The notes below the pieces were generated by a model. That model was not told the DNA's origin, ran no database searches, and was given only the letters and a program-made list of their open reading frames with translations. The translations under genes were made by a program, and so were the position numbers. A stretch of 64,000 nt of DNA from Otis tarda (Eukaryota > Chordata > Aves > Otidiformes > Otididae). Below, one piece after another: positions 9,691-23,524 of this stretch (its first letter is position 1; each line of letters opens with the position of its first letter). Location: positions 59,324,987 to 59,388,986 of the forward strand of contig CM048557.1 in assembly GCA_026413225.1 (NCBI GenBank). Reading direction: 5' to 3'.

Positions 9691-11549
9691 TGAGCCTTTT
9701 TGGAGTAAGGCAGAGAGAAATCTTCCTGCTGCAGCAGCATCACCGTGGAGATGCCTGGGTTGCTGCAGGGAGCAGCAACCATCCTTCCATCCTTTTTTGC
9801 CTCCGAGGCATTTATAGCTGGGATGTGAGCAGGGCTCTGCGACTCAGAAATCATCTATTTGACCATTGACCTAAACGATTCGAGTTCACCTGTAATTAGA
9901 GTATATTTAATTTTGGTGGCGCCTGTGGCCATTCAGACCCCACTGCTCAGAGTGGAACTGTTCTGACCTCATAGCTCATTGCAGGGTGAACTCTTCCTGT
10001 CTACGAAAAACCAAAGCATCCAGCTCACTTTTTCTTAGAGGCAGGTACAGATAGTATAACGCTTACCCAAGAGTTGTATTTGATCCTGTTTTACTGTATA
10101 AATCCCTCTGCCATTTGAATCATAAAACATGACAGATATAGGGCCAAGCAGAAAGATTAAAAAAAAAAAATTGGCTAATGCTCTGCCAGTCTTTGAGGAC
10201 TTATTTTTATTCCCATTTGTTCATTCTCTCTGCTCTTGGCTGCCGCTGGGTCTGTTGAAATAACAAACAGGGATGAGGAAAGAGGGCAGCTCTGTCACAA
10301 GCTTCCTTCGGTGGGAAGCGGCTGCGTTACAGCAGTTAACTCCAACGGCAACTGCCGCCTCGGTAGGCAGGCGTTCACCTGTCGCGTACATCCCAATAGG
10401 AAACCCATTTTTTTTCCTGAAAAAAAAAAAGGATTATCAGTCAAAAGCATTTTTGCTGTGAAGTGGTGTTTAGAAAGAGTCTGCCTTTCGTTTTGTAAAA
10501 AAAATAGTCAGAAGTCTTCTAGCAGTGCCTGAAGCTGCTCTGCTGCCAAGAAAACCTCCCGGGTCTGATGATGAGGCCTCCATAATATTTCCGGTTTCTC
10601 TGTAATTATTTTCTAACGAAATTTTCAAACCCAAGTACAGTCAGGAGGTTAGACCATAGCGAGTTCACAGTAGGGTTTTTCAGTTTGCTTTTTGGTTTTA
10701 TAAATCAGTGGCTATCCTCTATGTAGAGGTAGTAAGATAATTTTGTGCCTAAAATCAGGGTGGCAACACCTTTTACCTGCTGGACTCGGCACTAGCGTCA
10801 CTTTATGCAACTCTCCGTTTGGAAGCATTGGTTTTGCACTGAAATTATTGTAACGGCATGATCAGATTTGTCCATTAATATGACTTTTCATGGCCTATTA
10901 AGTGGTTGGGGGATTAGGGTGCAGCTCCCCTCGCCAGGATTTCCCTCTGCTCCTGCGCATGCAATTTAGGGAAATGGGAGGGCTGATGTTTCCAAGATGT
11001 TGCCAGTATTTTCTGATGCCTCCAGCCCAGAAAACAGAAATAAAAAAGGGCTAAAAAGGTGATGTAAAGTAATGGGGAGATGAGATGCATGACAAAAACA
11101 AGCCAGATATAAATAGTGAGGCTGGTATAAATAGCAAGGCTGAGAAACACCCGAGCCCAGCTGCTGAGCATGGCAGAAAGGTCAGCTTGCTCCCTGCCAC
11201 CGTGTGAGCCAAGCGGGGCGAGCACTGGGCCCCGGGGGGCTGCTCCCCCTCGACTCCGCTCCCCAGACCTCTCCTGCAGCCCTGCTCGGATGGTGGGACT
11301 GGGGTGGGCTCACTGAGCTCACCTTCCATCCTGGCTGCGGGGCTGGAGCAGCAGCCACCACTGACATGAACAATGTGTTTGGAGCACACATGGGTTTTTT
11401 ATTGCAGAAAGGTGCAAAGAGCGCTTGAGCAAGGTCTTGAGCTTCTTCAGATGTTGTCCCAGAGCCTGGTGCCACCGGGGCCGAGGAGCACGGCATGCCA
11501 CGGAGGCTGGGCAGGGCTGGGGCCGTGCCTGCCATGCAGCCTGTCTGTA
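9691..11549. other. Intergenic, no gene seen
   Basis: Mixed-composition unique sequence with short A runs near 10160 and 10420. No exon, RNA gene or known repeat was identified. Confidence 0.5.
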
Positions 11550-11612
11550 CCCCACTCACGCCAATGTGGACCCCACGCACACCAATATGGGCCCCACGCA
11601 GGCCAACGTGGT
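11550..11612. repeat. 21-nt minisatellite, three copies
   Basis: Three adjacent 21-nt units begin at 11550, 11571 and 11592, each of the form CCCCAC(G/T)CA..CCAAYRTGG. Because the unit is a multiple of three, frames crossing it stay open on both strands and show a 7-residue period, which explains the chance open frames here. Confidence 0.85.
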
Positions 11613-14600
11613 CCATCACAGATGGGGGTTGTTTGGTGGGCTCTTGGCAGTGCTGCTGTTCGGCAGCTCACCCAAAGCTGTGCGTGGCAGCATCTCCTGA
11701 AGCACCCGACAATGCGGGTGGGAATTTCACTTCAATATAACAGAAATTTTTACTCAATCCAGTAGGAAGGCAGGTAACACAAGCAGGAGGAAAGGTCTAT
11801 GCATGGTGAGTTACCGTTTCAGGGGCTGGAAATTTGTGTGAATAATGAAACATTCTGGATTTTTATAGCTTATGCTAAGAAGCATTGCAGGAGAAAGACT
11901 AAATACTCCGGCTGCCCTCTTCACATCTCTGCTTTGTTACTGCCAGCCTTTAGCCCCACTCTTCTGCCCCCAAACCAGGGATGACAGAATAAGAAGTGCC
12001 TGTGCCCCAGCTTTCAGCCACGTGTTTCAGCTTAAACTACTGCGGAGAGCGGGTCCGAGCAAATATGTCTGTGTAGTGTCATGAAGGGATGCAGCTCTTG
12101 ACATAATGCCTGTGCTCAGGAGAGGTAATGCCATTGGGCTGGGCTAGTTTTTTTTTTAAATGTTGTTGGTATTTGAGAGCCCTTATCCTTGTGTAGTGTT
12201 GAGACTACAGGAAACGAGATTTCATATCTGTTTACTCTGGAAATCTTGCTGCTGTCTCTCAGACACAAGGACTCCTGGAGACAGGCTGCTCTTGCAATTC
12301 CTATGTTCTGTGGAGCAGAAAGAAAAACATTTTGGCCAGGGTTCAAGCACCTTTCTCTGTTGTCCTGGTGATAAGTGCCTGATAAGAGTTCAAGGTCTTC
12401 ACTTGCTTGTATAGAATAAAAGCAGCTTTTCTTAAGTTGCTGCTGGCATCTGTGGGCTCCCTGAGGGTGCTGGTCTGTTGTTCCCAGTGTCCGGGATGTT
12501 CTTGATGAATATGATAAGATTGTGCTTTGTGGGTTGTAGTTTCTCCTACATCAGAGGTGAGGTTGCAGGTTTCCAGTCTCTGGCATGCTGTGGTGGCCAT
12601 GCCATGGCAAGCATTTGGGATAAGCTGGACGCTCCCTCCAAGGAGCTATGGCTTCGTGGAAGGAGTGTGGGATGGTGGCACGAGCCCACTGCAGCTGGTA
12701 GCCCATTGCAGCAGTCCCTGGAAGCAAGCCAAGGATGGCTGCTCTTTTAGCACCATCATTAGGTTCCAGAGTTGACAGCCTGCAGAGATGTAAAGGCAAG
12801 GTAAGCCTTCTTGGTGCTTCCAGCTTTTTGTCATCTGGGGAAGATGGGGCTGGTTCTCTGATGCTTGGTTTGTGCTCTCAAAGGCTAGGTGTCTGAGAGT
12901 GGGATTATTTTTAGGAGGAGTGTAAGGAGGGTGGTGTGGAGAGAATTGAGGTGAGTTCAGAGCAGCAGGATGCGACATTCAGGTTTGCTCTTGGGGCTCC
13001 AGTGAGCTGAACCAGATGCCAGGAGGAGAACTCCTCCAGTTGCCTGCAGTGGTGAGGATGGAGCTGCATCCACTCTGCTCTGCTGCCTTCCAGCCCTGCT
13101 CTCACGGGGCTTCCCTGGTTTCATCTGCCTGACGGAGTGGGTGACTTCCCAAGGCTGGACCCTCAACTGCCTTAGTTTCTGCAAAGCCCTGTTAGTCATT
13201 TCCCACTCACAAACAAATGTTTTGGAGACACGGGAGAAGCTGAGCCACCAAGAGGACAAAGCTCCATTGCTTTTAAAGTAGCTGATTCATCAGCAGTTGT
13301 ATTGTGCAACAGCTCAGCCACTGATGAACGGAAACCACCCTCTGCTTGTCCTGTGGGGGACAGGAAAAGGTGCTTCTTGCACAGGCCAGTCTTTCAATCT
13401 TCAGTTTGGCTTCCATTTTAAAAGCACTGTAGATGAGGTGGCTTTTTCGGAGAGTTTTTTTTATTTTTTATTATTATTTTTTTTTTAATTTTAATTTACT
13501 TTTTAATTCCCCTTTCTTTTGCAGCAAGGCCTGTGTTTGTCTCACTGTTTTTCTGCTGATGAGCCCGTGCTATCTTGAGATCTTTCCTTCTTCCTTACAT
13601 CCAGAGGTCTCCTCGGGTTTCTCAGAGGACGCTTGCATTGGTAGGCCAACCAGGCATCTGAGGCATGGTTGTTGCTGCAGACTAGAGGCAAAAGATTAAT
13701 TCAGTCTTTGCAAAAGGAGGAATCTGCTCGCCCATGTTTCACTGCTCTCTGGCTTTGGCACTGTTCTAACCTTCATCTCCAATTGCGTGACCTGCCCGTA
13801 GGTGTGGGCTCACACATTCCTCCTGCTAACCCAGGCAGGGCATCGGGTGCCGGGCACGTGGTTCCACGCTGACATGTTTCTTGAAAATCCGATGTGACGA
13901 AGGGAATGCACAGCTTGGGGCTGAATTATTGCCAGGACTCCCTGAGCATTAGAAAGCAGCTCTGGAAAGGCCCCTGGGGCATAGCACGCTTGCAAATGAT
14001 CGGCCAGCCCCTTCCTCAAAGAGCTCCTTGGAAGAAAATGTTTGTAGGGCTTAAAGGGGAAAATTGCTTCAACAAAAAAAAATCCCATAGAGAGGGCCAA
14101 GTATTATAAAAACAGTGGGAAGCGTTTAAATAAAATTTTTAACAGCATATTAGACGTTTCAGTTAAGAGATTTTTTCTTGACTCATTAAAAAAAAGAGCC
14201 CAGCTTAATTATTTACCTAAATGCTGTGTCATGAGCGGTGGAGGCTGCAAGTGTGAGGCAGGCAGAGCTGCGAGCTGCAGGGCTGAGCCAGAGCTCCTGG
14301 GTCTCACCTCTTGGCACGTCCCATGGCCGGTTCTGCGCTGGCACAGGCGGCACAGCTCCTGCCCGCCGCCAGCCTGGTGAACGCGGCCTGGCTGGTGCCT
14401 GCTGCTGGGTGCTAGCTGGGCCAGGCTCCTGATAAAGCAAAGCCAAAACCGAAGTGCATTTGGCTGCTAGGGACAGACTTATCATAATTTTAAAAATTTT
14501 CTCAGCTCAGCAGAGTTTCACCCCAAGATCTCCATCAATGAATGCTCAGTGTCGCACTGTCCTGCCTCAGCTCCCCATCCCGGGAGGTGCGTGCAGCATC

Positions 14601-17600
14601 CCTGGGCTGGCCCTGGGAGATGCGTGGCCTCCAATGGCCATTCAGAGCAGGGCTTGGGCCCTGGCTCAGGAATTATCTTCACTCCCATCAAAGCTGCTGG
14701 GGTTAGTTTCAAAGCTCAGCCCAAGCCAACCGGTCTCTGAGCTGGGATGCTTCCTTGACCGTCAGTGTGAAGAGGGCATCGCTCTGTTGCACGGGCTTTT
14801 TAGGTTCCCTCCAGTTTACTGGACTTGGTTAGGAGCTGGAAAATAACATTTTCTGCTGGACTTCTTGCTCTGCAGTGATGGCCTGGCTCTGTGTCCATGA
14901 GGCAGATTCAGGCGTTCAGTTTGGGTATCTCCAGCGACATTGGTCAGGCACAAAAATAATGTGATCTGAGAAAGAAAAAAAAAATTTAGTTACCCTACCT
15001 CAAATGTCAGATTCTGTCTGCCTTTTAAAAATTATTATTTTATTTTTAGGGGTCATTTTCCTAAGCTATGTAAAACTAAGAAAACTAGAAGCTTGCTGGA
15101 ATTAAATTGGGACCACGGTACAAATCACCAGGGCTCCTGGTAGAGTTTCCGCTCTCCCAAAGCAGACCTGCTGCGCTTGCTCGCAGCAGCAGCATCAGCA
15201 GCCAAAGGTTCCCCCCTGCAGTACACTTACAGCTACTGCAGGTATAACATGAGCTGAATTTAATTTGTCAGCGTAGATTTTCATGCTTAAAAACAAAACA
15301 AAAAAAAAAGAGGGCAGAAAAAGCAGCTTGCTCCACTAAAATCCAGAGTAAATTCCATTGACTTCAGCAAACACAAGCGGGGTTGTTAATGGCATGAAAG
15401 AATCAGCAATTGTTGTCACTTATCTTCTTCGTGGGACCCAACTGGGAGTTTCCCAGGGAGATGCATCAGGCCAAGGATCGTGGTATAACGACTAAATCCA
15501 CAGGTCAGCTCCAGCTGCAGTTTTGCACCTCACCTTGACCCGGTACGAACAAAAACGGGGCTAAAAGTTTATGTGGTTCAAGGGACAACTGAGAAAATTC
15601 ATGGGGAAATGTGCTGAGGGATGCTAAAGCTGCACCGCAGCCCGAGGACGTGCCTAAGAACCAAAGTGTTGGAGGCAGTGGGTTTTTTTTGGGGGGAAGC
15701 ATTTTTGTAGACTCTCTGTTCTTGTAGTACCCCCACCTGTGGGTGCACCCAAGACCGATGGACCTTCATGTGATCCAGCCCTGTTCTCACGGGCACCTGT
15801 GCCAGTGCTTCCTGAAGCGGTTCGGGCTTGCTCTTGCTGCAGATTATTGCCAAATTTAGGCAAATGTAGCTGAATGTTGTACACAGAGGCCACAGCTGAA
15901 ATGTTCTTTCCAGCTTTAACTGGTTAGATTCTTTTCTAGAGGAAACACGCTGGCCTTATGCATCACCTCCACCAAGGTCAGCCCATGCTTCAGGGGCATC
16001 TACCCCATTATATTGACCTGCCCCGTGCGAGGGATACGGTGGGGCTTGGCCAGCCATTGGCAGGGGCTCATAAAGAGACTGGAAAGCTTTGTCCCCCCCC
16101 TAACATGCACATACAGACCCCCTGAGCTCTTAGCTGGCTGCTGGCACAGCCCTCAGCACGGTACAGCCTGTGTTTTCTCATGTGAAATTCAATGAATTCA
16201 GCATTTTCAGGACCTTGGCATAATCAGGGTTTTCAATCTTCTCCTTCATTGCCTTCTAATATACCCTCCTAACAATTAACTCTGTGTGTTGGGAGAATGC
16301 CAAATGCAGGGTAAAAGACTTCGTTTTTTCTTTCTCGTAATTAAACGCCGTGCTCGCTGCTGTCTCTCCCACTCGATTAAGAGTCTGTGTATGGTCTAAA
16401 ATGCTCTTTGGCGAATTAGCATAAGGTCTGTCAGAATTCGACCGATATTCTCCCTCCCACTGCATCTGTGCAGCTCACAAAGAACAGTGTTGGCCGGCGG
16501 CAGGGACCTAGAAATGGGCTGTTCCCCTGGCCTTTCACAGGGGACGGGCTCAGGCGGGGGGAGTGCTGTGAGGTTGGGTGCCCACCTCCCCTCACCCCCT
16601 GCCCGCAGCAGCCATGCCCGGAGATGGAGCCCGTGATCCTCATGAGCCCAATCGTGGCTGCGCCCGGCTCCCTCCTGCAGGAAACTTCTTGGACATCAGA
16701 GGAAGCAGCTTTTTACCGCAATCTTGTAAAAAAATGCTTGCAAAACCTCTCCCTGGCCTCTGTGCTGCAGGCTAATTGGGATGGCCAGCTGATAAAAGTA
16801 TTTTTTTTTTTTAATTACGTCTAAAGACATGTCAGAGAAACATTCCCCAAGCTGAACTCTGGTAACATCTAAAGCACTGCAAGTGATGGTAAAAAATATA
16901 ATGAGAGGTCACCGACTAACAGATGTCTGAGTTATGGACTGGGAGGTGCAGTAAGTACAATAGCTTTCTACCAGTTCAGGACGAGCTGGAAGTGAGGGGA
17001 TGGCTGGGGTCCTCAGCATGAGGTCAGCAGCGTGGTTATCCTGGCTGGCAGCTCTGTCCTGGGGAACAGCTTGTCCCTGCTTGGAGCGTTTCACCAAAAA
17101 GCATTCCCTGGAGCCCCTGTTGCCACATCTCCCAAGGCTGCTTTGTGCCACCAGTTTCCAAATGGAGGGTGCTGGTAGGTACCTGGGTAGTACGATATTT
17201 CAAAGTGGCAGCATACTTCTGCTCAACTTTTTGGCACAGCCTCAGCTGTGCTTTTCAATTTTCACAACTTCAGTTTTGTTGCCAAGTTCAGAAGTAGTCT
17301 TTCCAATACAGGAGGATGGCTCGTTACAAACTGGGAGAAGACTTAGTGGTGAGGGGAACAGAGCTGGCAGAAAAACGTGGGACATGGCCGCGAGTCCCAG
17401 GCCCTCCTTGCCTGGCGGTACCTCTGCTCCCTGAGGGACTTTGGTGGGATCTCTGACCACTGCTATTTCCCCATCTCCTCCCGCATCCCTCTCTATGTCC
17501 TTTGGATAAACAGCCACAAAAAGGGAGCCTTTGTTTCCAGCAGCGTTTGGGGAACGGCTCGTGGTGGTACGGACAACTAAGCCTGCAAACAAGCAGAGAG

Positions 17601-20600
17601 GCTGCAGTACAACCGGGAGGGTGCACAATGAATTATTCACCAGCTGTTTCCTCTCCTTTCAAGAAGTTTGCTGTAAAACCAGGGGCCAGAAGTGATCCAT
17701 GTGAGATGTGTAACCAACTCCACACAAGGAGCTTGAGCTTCTGGCTCCTTGGTTCATCCTGGTCACAGGGACTCCTGGTTTGTGCAAATCTGTGTCCGGA
17801 CCTCTGTGGTATTTGACCATGGGTGGCCCATAAATGTGTTTTCTTTGCTCTCCTGATGCTTGCTGAAGATCTGAAAATGTGATTTACAAAAGCGCCAGAT
17901 GCCCACAGCTTTGGCAGATGTTAGTAGAAGCGATGCTTTAAACATACAGAGTGTCATGGTGCTGTGCAGACTGATGATTCAGCTCTTGGGGCTTTCCACT
18001 TGGGCCCCTGCCATTAATGGCCATTTGTAGCCTTTCCTTTGAGTGTCCCAGTCCCTAAGATGGTGATAGCCCCAGCCCTCCGCTCCTCGGGCTGTGGTTA
18101 AAGCAGATACTCTCACACCAGTGGAGCACTGGGCTGCACTGGCGAGGTGCTCCAGAGAAAAGCCCGTGAGAAAAAAAAGTAGAAGTCTCCATGCCTGAGT
18201 CCAGCACGGAGAAAAAATGATGCTGAGCAAGCACTGTTCCATCTAAGGCCTCTCTGTGTGTCTTTATTTCTTCCTTTGACTGAGAACTGTTGGCTAAGAT
18301 GTGAATAAAAAGCATTGCTGTTTCTTTTTTTTTTTCAACCTGGCTATTGAAACTGCCATGAAAAATATGTCTGTCTTTTCTTTTATAACCTCTCATAAGC
18401 TCTTGATTTTGGTCTCTGCTCCACAGAGCCCATAAAATAAATGGGTAGAAACAGCATAAAAATGAACAAAATAGCCAGTTCATATTCTGAGTGTCTTATT
18501 AAATTTGTCTTTTAAAAAATCCCTTTCCTTACATAAATATGTGATTGTTTATAAATCTGTAACTAATTTTAAGCTATTTAAAGCAGCCATATAGTAGAAT
18601 GATCTTCTAGAAGGGGGGGCCAGAAGACCATACTAGAGGATGCAAGCAGAGCAGATTTGAGATGCCTGTATTTTAACATGTTCAGAGAAGCTTTGGCTAG
18701 AAAACTCAGGCTTCTGGAAAAAAAAAAAATAGGTAAAATTGTTAATCTATTTCATGTATTTGGCTTTACATAATATTTTCCCACAGATGTTCAGCACCTA
18801 GGACCATACCCAGGACCCAAGCAGACGAAGCAGGAATCAGCTGGCTGCATCCCCTTCCTCCCCAGTCTCTCACCTTCCAGCAGCGGGTACCCCAGCCCGC
18901 TCTCCGCCAGCACCTCCACCTTTGCAGAGCAACAGCAGCCACCTGAGAGAGGTTATTGGAAAAGGACAGTGTCCTCTTGTGCTGCCTCGTCTATTTACAT
19001 AAGAGCTATCTGAGAGCTAAAAAGCAAAGTGTTTTGTGCCTGCAGTTTCAAGGGAAACTCGTGAAGCGGGGGAATAGAGGAGTGGACATAAAAGCAAGTG
19101 GACAAGGGCATTTCATTTCTGTTCCTTGCGGTGAACAGTGACACACAGTGCGTTGAAAACTTGGCCTGTGCAGCCGAGTCCTACCTGATCCTCTGGTCCC
19201 GCTTGGATATGGGTGGTGAGAAGAACTTCCAGCCTCCTGCTTCACATGCCAACAAGGTCTAGGCATGTAGCTTAGACTGGTCCAGCCATTCCCCAGCCCC
19301 AGCCAGGTCCTATTCCAAGGTAAGAAGAGCAAGGTTAAGTTCTGGATCCTCCTTCATCATTGCCCCCAGGACAAGAGCATCACCCTTCACTGGTGCCCTC
19401 CTGCTCCCAAGTGCACCTTTGTCATTAAACCAGAGGGTGGCATCCAGGCTTTCCCTCAGTCTGTCTGGGAAGAGAGGAAAAGGGAGTCTGTTTCCCAAGG
19501 GAAGGCAGGAACAGTTGAGCTGGTAGGAGGAAAATCCAGCCCTGCCCAGCTGTGCTCCGGCTCTGGCACACATTCCCGCCACAAATGCCTTGGAGGGGGG
19601 TTAAAATGTTGCTGCCACTTTGGGGGAGACTGAGCTGGCCCCAAAGCGGGACTGAGCTCGTGCTGCTGATGATGGTGGGTGCACGATGACGACGTACGAC
19701 GTACGTGATTATGTTCCTGACAGTGGGTATAGCAAAGTGTTGCTAGATGATGAGACCTTACACAGTCTCAGGGATGCTTTTAGATTTGTCTATTAATAAC
19801 TCCCTATGTTTTTATTTCTGTGAAAATAAATATGTATCCCCAAATGCTCCTGATCGTCACAGGCCTCATCAGGCTGGGAGCTGGTAATTGGTAACCAGTT
19901 TCAGTTCTGTCCAACATAAAGCTTTGTGATTATTGGTGTGGCCAGAGCCGTCCTCACCTCACCTATGTGCCAAAGTCCTGGGTTCATGTGCTCATTATAG
20001 TGACAGGCTGGGAACGAAGCTCAGGAGAAAAGCTTCAGGAGCAGGGCCAGTCCTGGAGCAGGCTGGCATAACTTCAGCTGATTTGAATGTGAATTACACC
20101 CATTTAGGCCAGGCCTGGAATTTGCCCCTGGCATGGGCTGGGTCTCTGCAGCTTCACTAAATGGGGTCATTTGTGCCCCAAAATGCTGTTTGTGGGAACA
20201 AGAGCTGAGCAACAGCAGATCGTGGTGCCAGCCTGAGCTGTGATTTTGCCTATGAAAAATTGGAGTAATAGGAGCAATTCTTTTTTTTCTGGGGATCCAA
20301 CCTAGATTTTAGCTTTTGTTAAAAATGGAAGTGGTTAATGTGTGCATACAAATGCGTGTGCACAGGATGAAAACACGAACACCCACCCATGCATACGCAC
20401 TCTGTAACTACTCTGACTTTAGTACAAGTGGTTTATTTCTGAATTTAAACTCTCCCCAGATTTAGTACTTTTGGAGCTGAGATTTTTGTCACACGGTACA
20501 CAGGCCCGCCGAGATACTCAGTGCAAATGCTGGATTTGATCTGGTTGCTGCCAGTGTCTTGGGTGATTTGGGATCTGGGCTTTGTCACATAGTCCTCTTG

Positions 20601-20820
20601 CTGACTCCAAAAGTCTCTTTGGGCTCTGGACTATGTGAGCTGCTGTGTTTGGGGTATGTGGGTATGTTGGCAGGGCCCCCCAGACTGGAGATCAGCATTT
20701 CCACTTCCCCTAAGTGTCACTTTGTAGTGTCTTTTAGTTGTTGGGTGACTAAATTAAAACTAAATCAGTGTTCAATCTAATGGCAGTGTAGGAGGGACAT
20801 CAGCGACCCCAGTGATGGGA
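11613..20820. other. Intergenic, no gene seen
   Basis: About 9 kb of unique sequence. A T/A-rich tract lies at about 13450-13510 and oligo-A or oligo-T runs near 14975, 15296, 16800, 18328 and 18720. A small CpG-rich patch at 19684-19706 is noted in the findings. No coding exon was recognised. Confidence 0.45.
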
Positions 20821-20849
20821 ACATGCATGCATGTGCACATGTGTGTGTA
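20821..20849. repeat. Alternating purine-pyrimidine tract
   Basis: Twenty-nine consecutive bases alternate purine and pyrimidine (CATGCATGC, then GTGCACATGTGTGTGTA), a composition that favours Z-DNA. It is short and of uncertain importance. Confidence 0.7.
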
Positions 20850-23492
20850 AGGTCAAATACAGCATAATGTCTGTCAAGAAGATATTTACAGGTGACAAAT
20901 TAGATCTGCTGAGACAAGACCTGCCCCAGTCCCTCCACAGCTGGCAAGACCATGTCCCTGTGTCCAGTGCTGCCTCTCCATCCTCTGGGAACGTGAAAAT
21001 CACCCAGGGCAAGCTGCCGCCTCCCTGCCAGCTCAGCACGGACCTGCCAGCTTCAGATATCACCCTGAGCTGTTATCTGTTACAAATGCATCTCTTCCTG
21101 GGATCAAAGAGAGCAACAGCATCGAAAAAGACTTATCAGGGCTTTGACTCTATTCCCCCTGCTCGGGGGCAGGACAGCCACCCCTGGGAGCGACAGAGGA
21201 CACAGCTGTGATCTGCTGAGGTCACGCTTCGCTCCAGGAGCAAATGGCACTTCTGGGCACTCTCTCTCCACTTTAAAAAGTCTTAATAATTTTAAGTCCC
21301 ACATTTAGGCTAAGGTAAAACAAATCATAATGTAGGGAGTCTGTATTCTAGTCACTCACATGAGAATTATTTAGAACAAAGAGCAGCGGCATTTGCAGTC
21401 TGGAGCGTGCGACACTCTTTGCAAGTATTAATTTGGTCTTGTTGCTGGGGGGGACTTTCTGGAGAAAGGAATGGCAAGAAGAGAAACACGAAAAAAAAGC
21501 AGAGAAGGAAACTGGAAAGCAAAGGTCTTGTCTCCCCTGGTGTGTTAGAACCAGTGCCCTGTCTGGAAATGGTCTTCACCAACAGTGGTGCAATGTCCTT
21601 GTCTAGATGTCTGTGCCTGAGCACAGAAGGGGAGAGAAGATCAGTTTTGGTCCCAAAAATGCAGAAATAGGAGGGTGAAATTACGCTTTCCTGCTGCACT
21701 TTGCAGCAGCCACCTGGCCTCACATGGAGTCACCCAAAAGCCTACTGCAGTAAAAAGTAAAATGTGGCTGTAGCGATCCAACTGCTTGACAAGCTGAGGA
21801 GGGCCTGAAGTCAACTAATTTGGCAACAGCATGTTTGTGTAGCATAATCCCATGTTAGTTTTTAAAATGCTAAATCAGGAGTGAAATCAAGATTTTTCTC
21901 ACCGCTGGATTTAGTTCAGCCTTTCCAAATGGGATAACACAGTGGAGCGCCACATTCATCAGAGCTGTCATATTTCATCCCGTTTGACATCCTAGTTTGT
22001 CTTGAATAGCCAAGGACTTCCCAATAAAATAGTTTGTGCCCTCCAGGCTGCTCAGAGCAGGTCGTATTAACAGACCATGGGTAATGCTTCAGTGAGCACC
22101 TCAGAAACAAGAGGGTGTACCTCAAACCCAGGCTGCAAGCCCCTGGGCTATCGAACATCAGGCTTCCTATTCCAACACTAGTTTTCCCCACAGGACCAAG
22201 GGTGTGTGAAGCGAGATCATTGCATAGCTGGGCTCTGCTTTTAGGGGCCAAGAAATTCCATTAAAAAACCAGGGCAAGTTGCAGGGCAGAATGTGGGCTG
22301 TGTTGAACTGGGTAGCACTGGTTTGGAGGCTATTACTACACAGGGAACAGTGGGAGATGGTGTTTCCTAATGTTTAGTCTCCATGTGCAAAGTCTGTCAT
22401 AGGATGCATGACTCATACTTAATGGGCCTTCAACAGTTTTTGTTAATGCTGGCCTGGGAAAGGCTCACCAGGGGAGATCCCGTGGTGGGCAGTCCATGCA
22501 CAGCCTCCTCTGCCGCCTCCTCCGCCGTCGCAGTGTGAGGGCTCCCCAGCCTGTTAGTTAGGACGAATTGGCCGGAGGCATCCCACATGCAATGTTGTGA
22601 AATTGGATGGGTTTTTTTTCTGTGACTCGCCTGTTTCCTGCCCTCTAGCAGCTCAAGGAGCCAGCTGTGTCTTATGCTGCACCCTTGCTCAGAGTCAGCA
22701 GTGTTTCTGCAGCTTTTGGTCGCAGATCTGAGCTCACTGATGACTACCGGATTCCAAGGACCTCTCCCCACCACACCGTGCATGCTGTCTTCTCCATCCC
22801 TTGTGAAACAGAGATGTATGAACAGAGAAGGAAACCAAGTAAGTGACAACAATGACAGTGTCTGTCACAAACCGAATAAATCAGCAGACACTGTTTGCAG
22901 TTATTTACGTTCAATAAACCAAAGCTTCAGGGTTGAATTTTTCTTGTTCAGTTCCCGTCAGGTGCTCAAATCTTGTGCAATATTTTGCAAACATAGATTT
23001 CCACCTCCTGCATAAAAACAGTGAGATAAATAATTTTAGCACAACTGGCTCTTGTCACACTGTTCTGGTTTCAAGTATTTGAGGAACCTTTTATAACCCC
23101 AGGTCCTCCTTCCTGGTACTAAAATAAAACCTTAGCTTTTATTTTATTTTAAATTCTGTTCCAGCTCTCAACTTCTAACATAAAATTTTGCCCTAGAAAG
23201 CCTTAGGAAAATTAAGAAATTAAAAGACACTCCCAAATGCATTATTTTTAAGATCACTTACGATTTTTACATTAGATAGTTTGAGCCCAGTGTTATCTTT
23301 AAGTGCTGGAATCACAGCTGATAATGTCAAAACCAGACTATTCAAGATAGGGTCCTTTTTAAACAAACAGAACTTAAGGAGCTGACCAATATTAAAACAT
23401 CTTGAAAAAAGCCTGTGACACAAAGGAAAATAGGTGGTGTGAGTGCATCCCAGCATGGTTTCTGCCTGGTCCTGCAGGATGCTGGGCAGGCA
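20850..23492. other. Intergenic, no gene seen
   Basis: Unique sequence. A GCC/TCC-rich patch near 22500-22535 stands out from the surrounding low-CpG sequence, but no gene model can be built on it. The open frames here match nothing known. Confidence 0.45.
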
Positions 23493-23524
23493 CAGACCCA
23501 GACCCAGACCCAGACCCAGACCAG
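23493..23524. repeat. (CAGACC)n simple repeat, five units
   Basis: Five perfect tandem CAGACC hexamers plus a partial sixth. Reading frames across it give dipeptide repeats such as Gly-Leu and Val-Trp on the minus strand, which are not protein evidence. Confidence 0.95.

Noticed and set aside
23493-23524. Possible CRISPR-like or coding repeat
   Set aside because: It is a direct hexamer repeat with no spacers, so it is a simple microsatellite.
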